Below, one piece after another: positions 9,546 to 23,010 of a stretch of 64,000 nt of DNA. The stretch is from Gracilaria gracilis. Lineage: Eukaryota > Rhodophyta > Florideophyceae > Gracilariales > Gracilariaceae. Position 1 is the first letter of the stretch, and every line of letters starts with the position of its first letter. Position numbers and translations under genes: made by a program. The stretch spans positions 1 through 64,000 of the forward strand of contig JARGSG010000190.1 in NCBI GenBank assembly GCA_030374805.1, in the 5' to 3' direction. The notes beneath the pieces were generated by a model, which saw only the letters and a list, made by a program, of their open reading frames with translations, had not been told where the DNA came from and searched no databases.

Positions 9546-10669
9546 AACCTCTGTTTTATGTAACCTTTGCTTTTTTCAGTTCTTTTCAAGTATCTCTACG
9601 TCTGAATCCAAAGCAATCAATTCTGAAGCGACCCAAAGCGGGATCTCGCTGACGTAGATGGCCACCATAACCTAGTATGCTGGATGTCCATCTTACGGGC
9701 TACCCGTATACTAAAGGTCTACTGTAACAAAGCCATTTTAATCCAAGTTAGTGACCAATTGGTGACCAAAAACAAAGCGTTGTCTGCAACTGAAGAAAAA
9801 GTATCCGCAGAAGACTTCAAATCCGCCTTGTCGCAAGCAACCATGATATATTACACTAGACCAGCTGCCAAGTACCAGAACGGTTTTCGAAATTGTTCGG
9901 GCTGCGCGTCCAGTTATATTGGCAGTGGGCGACGACTCTCAGCAGCTTTGTCGGCATTAGTAAGGGATCATTGTCGTATAATCAGCAATTCTAGAACTTT
10001 TGTAATCACTAAGTCTTGTCATAGAAGTCTACACTAGGTACAGTGCTTTAGATACCGCGTAGTACTTAATTCCTGAGGCTCTATATATAAAAAACACACA
10101 GAGCGTCAAATGCATACGCCCTTCAAGACATCCCGCAATTCATCGTCGAAATACTGAAACTGACGTCTTTTTATGAGTTGCATTGAGTGTGCATCGAGAC
10201 TTAAGCTTGGCAAACCCACAATTCATCCTCAACCTTTTGAAACTGACGTCTTCTTCAGAGCTGCATTGAGTGGGCCTCGTAATAAAAGCTTAGCAACCCA
10301 ACCTTTTTTTCGATGACTTCTTAAAACTGGCGTCTTTTTTTGAGCTGCATTATATTGGCTTCGTAATTTAAGGTTTGGGGTAACTTTCTTGTTGTCCTTC
10401 GATGACAATGTCTTCTCTGTGTAAATGGTTGGTTCCGTCTTCTACTTTCTTGCAACATGAATCTCGCTCTTTTCCGACGCGCGTCCTAAATTATTTTTCA
10501 TCGTGACCCTTCCGAACTCCCGGTTTTCTTCTGTTTCCCATTCTTGAGAGTACATTTTGATGCCTAGTGTTCCTACGTGAGAGTTGATTCATTACATTTG
10601 GGAGCTGCTTTCGTCGTTTTCTGTTGAACGCATCAGTTATCCACATTTCGGGCTCTCGTCCTGTGCAAC
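9546..10669. other. AT-rich stretch without a supported gene
   Basis: There is a 117-codon plus-strand frame at 9684-10037 with no recognisable motif. Between about 10110 and 10350 a block resembling GACGTCTTTTTATGAGCTGCATT recurs about three times with changes, suggesting an old short duplication. Nothing else is supported. Confidence 0.35.
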
Positions 10670-12286
10670 CTATAGCTTAAAGTACGGACGGAAATCTAAG
10701 TTCCTATGTTGATAAACCTGAACTGCTTCTTCCCCTACTTTCTCCCGTGCTTGTTCGATATCAGCATTTCTACTCACCAACTCGTCTAATTCTATGCGTC
10801 GAACGATTTCAAGTTCATGTCTGAGACTTTCTTCACCCACTTTTTTCATGCGTTCTGCCTAGCAACGTTCAGACTCCAAAATTGGTCTGAAGAAGAGATT
10901 TCTATTGGCAAGTTTGTTTTTCTTCGCAAGTTCTTACACTACTATCTCTGCAGTGCATTTTATCAAGGCATAATCTACCGGCGGAAGATTCTCACAGAGA
11001 GCACCATCTTCTGCCAAGTCTCTCTGGGCAAGCTTCCTTGTTTGTTCATCTCCAAAAGCAATAGCATGATCCCGCACAAGTTGCTTTCGCAATGCTCGGA
11101 AGACTTCTGGGATATGCTTCAGAGATATGTTAGTATCTGTGCAGAGAAACTGTGTAAAGATTTCCGGAGAATTTAAACTCCCGTATCCAAGATCCCATTC
11201 ACATTCGCCTCCGAGAATATGTAATGTGTCACTAATCTTAATTTTTACCTCAATCTTGATCAACCGGCAGTATTCTCCTTCCAAAATTTAGGAAGTGGCG
11301 GGAAAATCAAAACCGCTTCCCACAGACTTTGTCAAATTTGAAACGCGATTGGCAATACGAATTCTTCTGGAAGTTTTGTAGCGCGTCCAATATAATCAGC
11401 AACGTTTTCTACGGCAAGTTGTACCTCGTTCAAGTCCCACTGTTTGTATATGTGAACTGTATTCTGCCCAATAGTAACATTCAATTCGATAGTAGTGAGC
11501 AACTGTTCAGCCTTCGACAATTCTTCTGTTCATTTCGGAGCAACCAAGACATGGTAGGCCTTCTCCGAAGCGAAGAAAGAGGGTGGTGCTTTAGTTTTGT
11601 CTGGAATAGGCTGGAAAAGCGATCGAGAGTGTCTCCCCGACCTCTGTTACTGAGCCATTTTCTGAGTACGGCAAGCTCTTTTGCTCAGATGCCTCTCCCC
11701 TGCTCGTCTCAACTTTTGGGCTGATGCAGCTTGATTTTGATGCGCTCGGTGGAAGTGATTGACTGGGCGGCGGTGGAGGCGGGTGTATCCGATGCGCCAG
11801 TTGGAGACGGCAATCGGAAACAGTAGTTGCGACAGATTGTGCAGATGCGGTAAGGTGATTGGATCTATGCGGTGCAACAGTTGTGAGGTTGGGATAATCG
11901 TGAAACTTTGGACGGCCAATGGGGCGAGTTGTGCAGAGTGTCTCCTCCGAGAACTTATCCATATGTCCCTCGGCAAACTTCTCCATGAAACTGAGAATTC
12001 TGTCATCGGTATTCTTCTGATTTACGCGGAAGAGCCCGCGCAGATAATGACTGAAGCAATCTTTCGATACGCCAGAAACGTGCGACACAAAAGATTGTGT
12101 TATGAGACTCTTGTTCATGTAGAGAATGGCACGCAATGGCGGGTATGGGCGTTTAGTACTGCGACAAGCCAAGAGAATGGTTTTTCTTGAATGCAACCTC
12201 TCGCACGACGTCTTCACTTTTCTTCCATATAACAATGCCTCCGACTTATGGCAATGAGGCGCTTTCTTAAAACTTTTAAAGGCCAA
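10670..12286 (-). pseudogene. SNF5/SMARCB1-like chromatin-remodelling subunit, decayed
   Basis: Read on the minus strand. A 5' frame (12286-11591) has an HTH-like stretch (SGVSKDCFSHYLRGLFRVN) and a Pro/Ser linker. After a frameshift near 11610 come two repeats that look like the paired SNF5 repeats. The first (about 11520-11335) has TIGQNTVHIYKQWDLNE and LPEEFVLPIAFQI. The second (11284-11040) has ECEWDLGYGSLNSPEIF and HIPEVFRALRKQLV. A Glu/Arg-rich tail runs on to about 10670. Stops break it near 11538 (TGA), 11332 (TGA), 10934 (TAA) and 10860 (TAG), and there is another register change between the repeats. SNF5 is the core subunit of SWI/SNF remodellers; this copy cannot make it. Linking the HTH frame to the same gene is inference from continuity. 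Confidence 0.5.
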
Positions 12287-15200
12287 AGGTTGGCAGAAGC
12301 ATGATAATGCTTTGGCGGCGATTCGCCGAAAAGTGGCCGGTAGAATGGCGAATATACTGGGTAACTTCTGATGAAGTAACTGCGGTTATGGAGACAGATG
12401 CATTCTCGGGAGTGGCGGAAGCACGTGCGGTCGCGGCGCGCACTATCTCGCACAAAGCCTTTTCCTAAGACGTATTAGCTGTAGAACCACACATTGCATG
12501 TTAGCTCGGTATTGTACGGAAGTGGGCGACACTCCGCGTGATCGAGAGTCGCGAAAGCGACCGTAGAAAGTTAAGAAGCTTTCTTTCAAGTTTCATTGGG
12601 TGCTAGACCGCGAGCAACTGCCAAGCTTCATACCTCATATTTCCAAGTCGAATTACCGAAGCCAAATTATCCAGTAAATCTCAAAAAATTTAAACTAAAA
12701 GCTTCCCACGGACCTCAATTACTGCACCTCAGATCTGGCTGAGCTGTAATTCTTATTACAAACGACAAAGAAGTCCACCACCGTGCCCATGAAGTTTCAC
12801 TATATAAAGCTTTTAAAATAAAAGGCTTTTTCACCTGTATCTAAAGGTACCAGAGCCGGGATGTCTTCCAAGCCAAAGCACGACTGTCTTAAATATCATT
12901 AAACCTGAGTTGTTATCTCTCAGATAATTCTCATTAACCGAGAGAGTATGGGCGCATCAAGAGAGGGCGGTCGAGAGGGAGATGTACCAGTGCCAAATGG
13001 CAACGGCTTCAACAAGTTCAGAGGGTGACGGCGACTGCTAAAGGTAAAGTTAGCTTTTGGGCGATGAGAGTTGCAAGCTCAGATACCTCCGGTAATACTG
13101 TAAGTTTACACGGGCCTTTTAGCACCATCACAACCGAAGCGTGTGCAATAAACGAATCATCATTAGGCTCGCATGCACATGTGTGTATGGCTATGTCATT
13201 GTTAGCATCAATTTGCTTTCGATAATGTGAACTAAAGCGGTAGTGGTTGAGCCGATCTCTGATTGAGATCACTTTTCTTGTAATTTACAACGCCTAGCAG
13301 CGACAGAAAGAAGGAACGACAGGCTTTTGATAATCCAACTTCAAGTTAGGCGGGTAATAATGCTACTATTGTATAACATAAATTTACGTAATGGAGGATG
13401 GCGAAGAGCGAGGCGCCTCTTCATGGACCGCTCAAATTGAGAATTCTTAACTGTTTTTGTTGTGACATCTTAGTTCGTGCGTGCCCGTATCTACTTGTAG
13501 CCGCGGAGCTGACATTCTCAGAATAACTGTTCTGGGCGCAGCTGTAGATAGCCTCAGAGTGAGCACCTTTTGGCACCTCTGTACGACAGAGTGTGTACTA
13601 CTGCCGTGGCCGTTTAAACCATCATAGCCTGCACCCACACTCGCAGGTATGCTGCGCGGTGTGGCCCGACGCGCGACTCCACGTGCTCCGTGTGCAGTGC
13701 ACGCGTCCTCCACAGCGTCACGGAAAACGACTGCCCCTCGTATCTCTCAAATAGTATTTTGTACATCCCGTTTGGAATTGATGATTTCGCATTGACTAAT
13801 GTACTTTCCACTCTCAAGGAGCTCGCCCTATGAGCAGAAGCGCCATGTGACCTTCACACAAGCACGTCATATCTGATTGCTCGCTCCTAACGTGTCTAGT
13901 CCTTCACGCACGAAGACAATCCCGATGCTCACAACTCAGCAACTGCAATGTTTGCTCTCATGCTTCCTTCGGAGGATTTGCTTCACCAGAAGAGATTTAT
14001 CATTCCGCACACAGAGGCTCGGAACCAATCATCGCTCATGGAACACAATTTTGGCATGTTCCTCCTGAAGCATGGTCATTCGGAGCTTTTTGAAACTGTA
14101 GCGTTGTATCAAAGTTTCGGAGTCCCTGAAAAAATTCTTCAGAATGTTGACAAGCTTCGAAACAATGAGGTAATAGGACAATATTTCCACGTAGATCCGA
14201 CACTGTATCGACACTGATGGCGCTCAGGCGATGTACAGTAAGCCTGAAATTCAAATTCTTGGGCTCTAATTGAATCATAAACGAGCGTCTAAACCAATTC
14301 ATCAGCCTGATCAGCGGCTCGGTGCAATTACCTGTTGAGGACCTTTTTCTTCTTCTTCACCGTTGTTCGTGAAGGAACATAAACTATCTCGGCAGTTTTG
14401 CATCCTGATGGACGTTGTAACAGCCTTTACTGCCGCACATCAGTCGGGGTGGTAATACGGCCGTAAATTACATTAAACGATATCAATCACGGAACTCAAA
14501 TCTCAAAAAAACTACATTTACTAAGACAATTGAAAGCTTTCCAAGTGCGACAGTCCTGCAATTTGCTGATCTTCAGAACACAGCTGGCTCTCTGACGTGG
14601 GAGTATTGTTGCTCAAGAGAGAAAGGGGGCAAACGCACAAATCACGGAGGATTGTCGAATCTAAACAGTGTGGACTTCTAGTTTAGAAATCGCCCACAAT
14701 TGGAACTGCTTTCTATGCTACCTAAAGCTGAAGACGAATATATTTTTGGCAACCTGGTCTGCTAGATCTACTCACCGCAGTGTTTTGATTACAGGAAACC
14801 AAACTATCACACATTTTGATCTACTACAACACGTTCCATCGCTTTTGCGAATGATTTTCGCTGGTTCTCCCGATTGGAAATATCTGCAATCCAGCTTTGG
14901 TTAGATCAATTTGAAACAAATAAAAACGCTCCAGTCTCCGACCAAACTCTTTGCACAATACCTTTGTGACGTAGTGCATTACTTTCGTTTTCCCCAAACA
15001 GAATAAATCACTTCAACAAGGCTGATAAGGCTGCGACGTCAAAGAAAGAAACGATTTTCGAGTGTTACATACGAGGTGACACAGCCGCTGCAAAGGTTGA
15101 AGAGCCACAGGCCGTGTTTCATCTCGGACACCTTTTTGATATGCGATTCTGTAATCTCTTGCAATTGTTTTCAGTGGATGCCCCGATAATGGCCAAAGGC

Positions 15201-18200
15201 CTTCGAGATGTGTACGAAAAATACGCTGTTGCAGCCGGGCTGCCAAGTATAACTGCACTTCATCACATTGCTCCCCCACACCAATAGGCACTATCAAGCG
15301 ATCCCTTTAAAAAGTGGTTCTCTCTTTTGGACTACATAGGTTGATTGAAGAAAAGAGTCGGCCGTTGCCCAGGAAATACTGACGAAAAGAAAGAGATGTT
15401 TTAAGGTGCTCTGGGGGCGCTCAGGTGATCTACGAAATCACTATGACAAGCCATGGAAGCCATCAACATTCCAGAGAGATGTCAACAACAATTATTACAG
15501 CTGGCAAAGCTGGGAATCGCAGTTGAACTACGGGAACTTTTTTACATTTACGTTACACCTGCTTTTTCGAGAAAACCGAATGCCCTGAAATTCCCTTGGG
15601 GTCTCAGAAAAAAAGCTTATTCTACTTACAATTCAATTAAAATATAATGAAAATAGTTTTGCATGGGGATAATGCTGCTCCAAATGGGCAACCAACTTCC
15701 CGGTCGTAGGGTTGAACACTCCCAACCCTGATCGACGCTCCACGGCTAGATCTCTACTTTGGTAAGCAAAGAGGCGAGCTGGTCTGCGGAATAGTCGGAA
15801 CCAGCGACAATGTTGCCGATACTAAACTGGTAAATGTCTTGAAGTACCTTCGAATTGAAAAAGAACATACGCCCTTGAGATAGAAACCTATCTCTGTAAC
15901 TCTCGGACTCCCAAGCACGATAGTATCAATCAATGCTTTCATGGGCAGCCTGAAGAGCCAGGATGGCGCCCGGCACCGCCCATTTGGCCATGGCGATTCA
16001 CCATATGAGGAAATAACAATCTAGGTTGCGGGTGATATTGTGACCAAAGAAAGCCAGCACCGATGGGGTTGGAACACTCAACGTCATCGCAACCTCATAG
16101 GAATCCTAACAACTAAGTCTGAACACATACCCATTGTGGCATTCTTTTGAAGGTTGAGAGAAGTATTCGACATTGTAAAATCCGTGTATTACCCGCGCAA
16201 AATTGTTGGGAGTGCGAATCTTGCCTCGTTTGTGACATCGCCGCCCCATCTGTGGGGGACTGTTCAATCATTGGTGTTATGCGGCGTATAAAAGCAGACA
16301 AAATGTTGGGTAGCTGGAAGATATTGCTGCGAAACAGAGTTGTGCTAGCAGATCTTCACCACCAAATGTCGGTAATATTTAAGTTGTGACTCCATCCTGA
16401 CAAACGGTAGATCGCTTGAATGCATCGGCGGGATGAAGTATCTGAATGATGAGCGTCACTGGCGGCCCTTGAAACATTGGAGCCCATCCTGACGTGGTTG
16501 AGATTCTTTATCTCGACACTGATGCGACAGGGGAACGGAATGGAGACGCTCGCAGTCCCAACGAAACAGAATCAAGTAGGTATCAAGATTCGAGCGAAGA
16601 AGGGCACCAAGAAGTGACGTGCTCCTTGGCACCACAGGTTCGCTACTGCAAAACAAGAGTGCGCTCGAAACCGTAGCGGGGTCCACCTCGAATTTATCAT
16701 GTTAAGAAAGATTCCATTCGCCGTTCGAGAACGCTTCCACTTCAGAAAAAGACAACCCTCGGGGTATCTACGGTTCTACTTCATATCGACTGCAGATCCT
16801 TGGCCGTTGTTGGGTGAACACAACAGTCTGACTCCGAAAACAGGTTTGAATGTGCTGAAGATACTTCGACGGGTCACGTGAACCAAACTTGCTGATGCCG
16901 CTTCCGAGACCACGAGAAGAACCAATGTCAGACATCTCGACACGATAACCATTGTGGTTTGGCCAGGAAAAGGATTAAGACGGGGCCGCTGAGGGGAGGA
17001 AAAGCGGGCACGTATCTCCTGGAGGCGCAGCCGGCGAAAAGCTGCTGGAGCTAAGCGAAATGATATCTGCCTCTTGTTGATCCTGGGGCCGTTCTTCATT
17101 AGAACGGTCTGCTTCGTTCGCCGTTGCGGTGGAAAGTTTTCGAGGAATAGCCTCTAGATCTACAACTAGAGACACAACTAGAGAAACTGAGAGGCGACCT
17201 ATCCCTGCACGTGAACGTGAACCGTAATTAGCGTGAACCGAATGCTTGGCATATGGGTCGGAAGTGACCTCCAAAATGGTCATAGCCGCCGTACTTACTA
17301 ACGAACCACCACGAGCGTAGTGAAGCAGGGTATCGCGACGTGAACCAGAATAGTAATGGAAATCTACCAAAAAATTCTCTGAGGGTGAAATGAGAGGGAA
17401 ATTCTGACAAAGGTACTTCAAAAAAGATAGAAATCACAGTGCAATGCCACCAAGAAAAGAATGGCGGAACCATGTCAGTAGGAGAAGTAGAAGTTTTGAA
17501 GGTAATGAAACGGGCGAGCGCCATGGCTACAGCGTGAAGAAACGTGTTGAAACCGCCGTGAGATAACGATGCGAGAACGGTGAAGGATCTTGCTCCCTGT
17601 GGAAGCGGGTGCAACGCACCGCTCGGAATAAGTGTCGCCGTGCACCGTGAACCCGTTTGTTACGATGATGCACCCGACTTGTTGTGAGAATGTAGGGGCC
17701 TAGTGGGCGTGGATCAGGGTAGAAAAAAAGTCGGTAGTACAATGAGACCTCATCGGGTCAGTGCCACGTTGCCTTACCTGTGCGCCTTGTTGGCTGCACT
17801 TCATCCAATCGGTAATTTTTAATTTCTAATTTATTTCTACCCATGTACCGGTAGTCTAAGTTAACATAGCTGGCTCATGGCAGTAGGTCATGGGAGCAGC
17901 TGATGGCGTCATGCTTGCACCGGATATCAGCGTCAGTGTCGGTGCAACTTGTATACAGTGCGGTGCCCTTCGCTTTCCCCCTTGGGTACTGCAAATTCAG
18001 GCAACACTAAGGCAAGAGCTGTACTTGTTAAGTCGCTCCTTCTCTATTAATATTCAGTTTCTACTGCGCGGCGACTTCTACTGCAGTACACCTACGTGGT
18101 CTAGATATGTTGCCCCGCCATTTGTCCCTGCGGGTTTCAGGTGCCCTACTACCATATTAGTTTATGAGTTTTTGCCCTTCGGGTTGAGCCCTCGCAATGT

Positions 18201-19396
18201 TCGGATTTAATTGGAACGAAGTATAAAAACTAAGTAGTACCTTATAGGCAATGCTGAGGTAGAAACAGTTTAAGAGATGAATTTAGCCTTCAATCTTTCA
18301 GGTTATGCTACGATTTTAGCAGCTGCGTCCAAGAACTTTAGCTTTGAAAAACATTTGACTTTAGCCACAATTTCTAAAGCAAAATGTTTTATTGAATGTC
18401 GTTTCACTGATTAGAAATTTTGGAACCTATTCCTTAGTCTATTGTAAACCATTCATTTTACTTTAGGCACATCAGGGAAGAAGATGCAATTTTCGTATAG
18501 TTGAGTCTATAAGGTGGTTCTTGACGAATGAAGTGTTTATGCAGGTGTTGTGCAGCTTTCATCAACCATATACAACACTGTTGGACCCCCTCCATGCTCT
18601 GGGCACGATTGGCATACTTTCAAAGAATATTTTCGTACCCCGTGTCTTTTCTTAGATTTGAGCACCACGTACTTCACATATTTCTGACACTCTGTACTGT
18701 TGACAACAGAACATGGCCGACGTACATGCTTTGCGAGTCCGTGAGGACAACCACTTGAGCTTGCGCTGCTTGACATTTTATGAGAGAAGTTTACCACCAG
18801 TAATGCTCTTCTGTGGGGATTGTACTACTTTCCATAAGAAGGGAGTGCCCTTTTATAAAGAGAAGAAACAAAGTAGGTACTTGCAGTACAAACATTTCTA
18901 GTTCCAGCGAACGGAGAGTTTTCCGCATGATAGTACGTACTTTCAGGGTTGCGTTTTCTGGTTCCAGCGAACACATAAACCTCCACACGATAATTGTCCG
19001 AAATGACCCAAAGCCAGATATTTAATATTTTGTCTTTGTTGTAAGGGATGGTCCTAAAGCAGAAAAGTGGAAATTAATACCACGCCAAGTTCTTCCAAGA
19101 AAACACAATGCAAGGCATTTTAACGGATCTATCCCATCAGCCAGGAATTTCATCTTTTGATCTCCCAACTTTTTTTATCCTGTATAATACGGAATACGTT
19201 ACAATGGACTTCGCAGTGGATGCGCTCCAGCTTTTGAGAAATCAATTATGGCATTAAAATACAAAGCTCGTAAGTTTAATAAATAGAAAACCACATCGAT
19301 CACGTTCATTACATGAAATCATACTCTTTTCAATTGTCTCTGGTAATATATCAGAAGTAACACATGTGATTATTATTTTCGGAAGCGGTGGCATAG
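12287..19396. other. Seven kilobases with no supported gene
   Basis: Only short frames without domain signal. Two stretches look faintly coding: plus strand 15004-15284, an open frame without a starting ATG (YIRGDTAAAKVEEP, AAGLPSITALHH), and minus strand 17421-16975, 148 codons with a Ser/Pro-rich end. At 18901 and 18960 the word GGTTCCAGCGAAC is nearly duplicated. AT content rises towards the array. Probably old, eroded transposon or gene debris. Confidence 0.4.
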
Positions 19397-20476
19397 ATGA
19401 AACACACAATGGCGGAGATCAAGAGCGAGGGCCATGGAAGATATGGTTTTTGTGTGGTAGACGTGGTGATGGCTGCAGCGCATTTTATTGTTCTTCTATC
19501 CAGTTCTATATTTCCATTTCCTAAGAACAAATGTGCACCAAGCTCTTACAAATTGAGCTCCAGCAAATGCCACTATGTAGTCGCCTTAGGAAGTTCAATA
19601 ACTACAAATTATATTCAGGCAACATACCCAGTAAATCACACTCTTGTTGCCTCAAGTAGGCCAGCATATTTCATATTTGCTGTCAAATATTAGAATTTGA
19701 ACACTAGAAACGCAATCTCAATACTCCATGGGTCCCACTTTGGTAACCTTTACATCATAACATTGTTGCCAAGCTTTACCACCCCGCAAACCGTGTGCAA
19801 TCAATCTGACGGCAATGGCTCGGTTTTGCGGTTCCCCATTTAGATTCGTCCTGAAATATACTTCCCAAATGCTATCTTGATTAAACAACAAAAAATTGAA
19901 GCAAAAATTTAAAATTTCAATCCCTTCTTTAAAAATGTGTAAAAATAAATATTTATATTCGAAAGGCCTCTCTGATTTATTTTCTTCTGGGAAATAGAAT
20001 AAATATTCTCCCTTACATACCGCTTTGCTCTACGTAAGGTTTTCCCTATTTTCAATTCCTTTGAACACAGTACTGCCGAAACTTCTCTCCTTTTATGCCG
20101 TTCAGTGACCATCCTGGTATGCGTGTTCATGTAAACTATGTTCACGCAGCTCAAATTGTTGAGGATGAACCTGGAACTGAAGCAGTCAAGCATCCCTAAA
20201 TGAAAATATCTACAATTACAAATCGTGTTTCCATTGTCCCATAGTTCATATTCATGGCCGAATTTGAGTGCAAAAGTTAGAAGTATGTGGAAACCCCATG
20301 GTTCAGCACTCACGATGTACCTCCAATTTTGATTCCAGACGTATCGAATTCGAATGGAACGTATGAAGAACAGTAATTCATATTGCTAACCCAACTTCTG
20401 ATTTCTTCTTTCTGTGAGATAGAATACATTGCTTCCCTTACATACGGTTTCCATACCCGTAATGCTTTTCCTATTT
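19397..20476. repeat. Diverged, internally deleted units at the left edge of the array
   Basis: 19397-20050 matches, with substitutions, the part of the array unit represented by 21626-22320. It then jumps at ATTCCTTT/GAACACAG (about 20070) to the segment like 21340, omitting the zinc-finger part. 20075-20385 follows the unit, then at CCCAACTTCTGATTTC (about 20395) it skips again to the segment like 22236. So at least two shortened, older relatives of the unit flank the homogeneous block. Confidence 0.7.
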
Positions 20477-20911
20477 GCGATTCCTTTTTCTTCGATTCCT
20501 TTTTTTGCGATTCCTTTTTTTGCGATTCCTTTTAACTTGGCCAACCAAAAAGAATGGTAATGAACTTGGGACGTGCTTGGTTGGTGGCGCCAACGATAAT
20601 GTGAAAAGTGAAACAGAGTGCCTTTATTTTGTAATTGAAGTTTTTAGACTGCGTCCAAACTCTAAAAACGGCACACCGGTTCCCAGAAATGCCGATAAAC
20701 GGTTTATTCCAGCACTAAAAATGCATGAAAATGGTGAGAAAATAGTGGAGTGAGATATTGAGGTTGCGGATCAGTTATGTACTTGTATGGTCTTTTTCCA
20801 CAAGAGTGTTGGATATGTGACTACACATCCCATATTGTACGCTTAACTAAGGGTAAAGGATACTAATTCCATCACCGGTATCTGCACATTTACTGTTATT
20901 TTGTGATACAT

Positions 20912-21181
20912 CTATTTGTGCTTCTTCATAATATGCAACTTGCACTCAAGCCTATTATCGAAGACCTTCCCACAAATGGTGCAAGTTGGAGGGTTTTTGT
21001 GCTCCCCCATGTGCACTTTTATCCCCTCTGTCGAAAAAGAATTGAAGTTGCATTCCGTGCACTGATAAATTTTGCAGTGTTTCTGATGGTTGGAAAAGCT
21101 AGTTTCACTCCTAAACGTCTTATCACACAAGAAACATGTGTATTGAGAACTGGAAGAACTGGAACCTTTGTTGCGCCCCAT
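20912..21181 (-). CDS. Three-finger C2H2 zinc-finger protein, array copy 1
   Basis: 89 aa from the ATG at 21181 (MGRNKGSSSSSS). The frame continues upstream to a TAA without another ATG, so a spliced 5' exon is possible. There are three fingers. Finger 1 is YTCFLCDKTFRSETSFSNHQ (C-x2-C, with an irregular H-x2-H). Finger 2 is CTECNFNSFSTEGIKVHMGEH (C-x2-C-x12-H-x3-H). Finger 3 is CTICGKVFDNRLECKLHIMKKH (C-x2-C-x12-H-x4-H). Such fingers bind DNA or RNA. All seven copies translate identically. A 148-codon frame in another register overlaps the 5' half (up to 21465) and could hold an upstream exon, but shows no clear finger. Whether it is expressed is unknown. Confidence 0.6.
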   Translation of the reverse strand: MGRNKGSSSSSSQYTCFLCDKTFRSETSFSNHQKHCKIYQCTECNFNSFSTEGIKVHMGEHKNPPTCTICGKVFDNRLECKLHIMKKHK

Positions 21182-22740
21182 TTTCTTCTTGCGGAGATAT
21201 TGATCGATACTGTTCCAGGTTTTATGCACTTGCGCCGAAACGATGAACGACGTAGGGCCAAAACGGATGGCTTAACAAGTTGTTTTACGTGTTCTTCTAG
21301 GGTTGCCTTCTCAGTCGCGACATGAGCAAAGAAGAGACACAGTACTGCCGAAACTTCTCTCTCTTTATACCGTGCAGTGACCGTTCTTGTATGCGTGTTC
21401 ATGTAGAATATGTTTACGCAGCTTGAAGTGTGGAGGATGACCCTGGAACTAAAGCAGTCAAGCATCCCTCCATGAAAATATCTACAATTACAAATCGTGT
21501 TTCCATTGTCTCATAGTTCATATTCATGGCCGAATTTGAGTGCAAAAGTTAGAAGTATGTGGAAACCCCATGGTTCAGCACTCACGATGTACCTCCAATT
21601 TTGATTCCAGACGTATCGAATTCGAATGGAACGTATGAAGAACAGTAATTCATATTGCGAACCCAACTTGTGGCTTGAAGTTGCATATGGGGTATTGAAG
21701 AGATTTAAATTTTTGTGTTTCTTTGTGAAAAGCAGTTCATGCTTTCATGAACGCACTTTTGGGTCTTCTATCCAGTTCTTTATTTACATGTCCTACTGGC
21801 GCATGTGCACCGAGCATTTGCAACTGGGCTTCCGCAAATGTTCCTATGTAGTCGCCGTATGCAGTTCCGTACCTACGAATTATATTCAGGCAATATGCCC
21901 AATAGAGCACACTCTTTTAGCCTCGTGTAGGCCAGCTTACTTCGTATTTGCTCCGAAATATTAAAACGTGCACACAAAAATTGCGACTTGAATACTTCAT
22001 GGGTTCACTTTGCTAATCTTAAAGCCAAACAAATTTTTTTCAAGCTTTACCCACCTCGAAAACTGTGTACAATCACTCTGCCGTCAATGGCGTGGTTTTG
22101 CGGGCCCCTATTTAGTTTCGTCTTGAAATAGAATTCCAAATCACTATCTTGATTGAAACAAAGAGTTGGAGCAACAAGTCCAAATGCCAATCTCTTCTGT
22201 AAACCTATATATAAATATGCATTTCTATTTGTATGTTCTCTCTGATTTCTTCTTTCTGTGAGATAGAATACATTGCCTCCCTTACATACGGCTTTGATAC
22301 CAGTAATGCTTTTCCTATTTGCGATTCCTTTTTTTGCGATTCCTTTTTTTGCGATTCCTTTTAACTTGGCCAACGAAAATGAATGGTAATCAATTTGGGA
22401 GGTGCTTGGTTGGTGGCGCCAACGATAATTTGAAAAGTGAAACAGAGTGCCTTTATTTTGTAATTGAAGTTTTTAGACTGCGTCCAAACTCTAAAAACGG
22501 CACACCGGTTCCCAGAAATGCCGATAAACGGTTTATTCCAGCACTAAAAATGCATGAAAATGGTGAGAAAATAGTGGAGTGAGATATTGAGGTTGCGGAT
22601 CAGTTATGTACTTGTATGGTCTTTTTCCACAAGAGTGTTGGATATGTGACTACACATCCCATATTGTACGCTTAACTAAGGGTAAAGGATACTAATTCCA
22701 TCACCGGTATCTGCACATTTACTGTTATTTTGTGATACAT

Positions 22741-23010
22741 CTATTTGTGCTTCTTCATAATATGCAACTTGCACTCAAGCCTATTATCGAAGACCTTCCC
22801 ACAAATGGTGCAAGTTGGAGGGTTTTTGTGCTCCCCCATGTGCACTTTTATCCCCTCTGTCGAAAAAGAATTGAAGTTGCATTCCGTGCACTGATAAATT
22901 TTGCAGTGTTTCTGATGGTTGGAAAAGCTAGTTTCACTCCTAAACGTCTTATCACACAAGAAACATGTGTATTGAGAACTGGAAGAACTGGAACCTTTGT
23001 TGCGCCCCAT
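22741..23010 (-). CDS. Three-finger C2H2 zinc-finger protein, array copy 2
   Basis: Same 89-aa translation as copy 1. This unit has the shortest minisatellite (three 15-bp copies at 22321). Confidence 0.6.
   Translation of the reverse strand: MGRNKGSSSSSSQYTCFLCDKTFRSETSFSNHQKHCKIYQCTECNFNSFSTEGIKVHMGEHKNPPTCTICGKVFDNRLECKLHIMKKHK

Noticed and set aside
15720..16900. Copia-like retrotransposon remnant
   Set aside because: Short phrases looked suggestive, but no integrase, reverse transcriptase or RNase H motif could be read in any register.
21019..21465. 148-codon minus-strand frame overlapping each zinc-finger frame as the real gene
   Set aside because: No Cys/His pattern or other domain; it overlaps a convincing finger frame in another register. 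It may still hold a 5' exon.
22047..22373. KGIAK-repeat basic protein in each array unit
   Set aside because: The repeat is the 15-bp minisatellite read in frame. There is no ATG start, and the rest has no domain.
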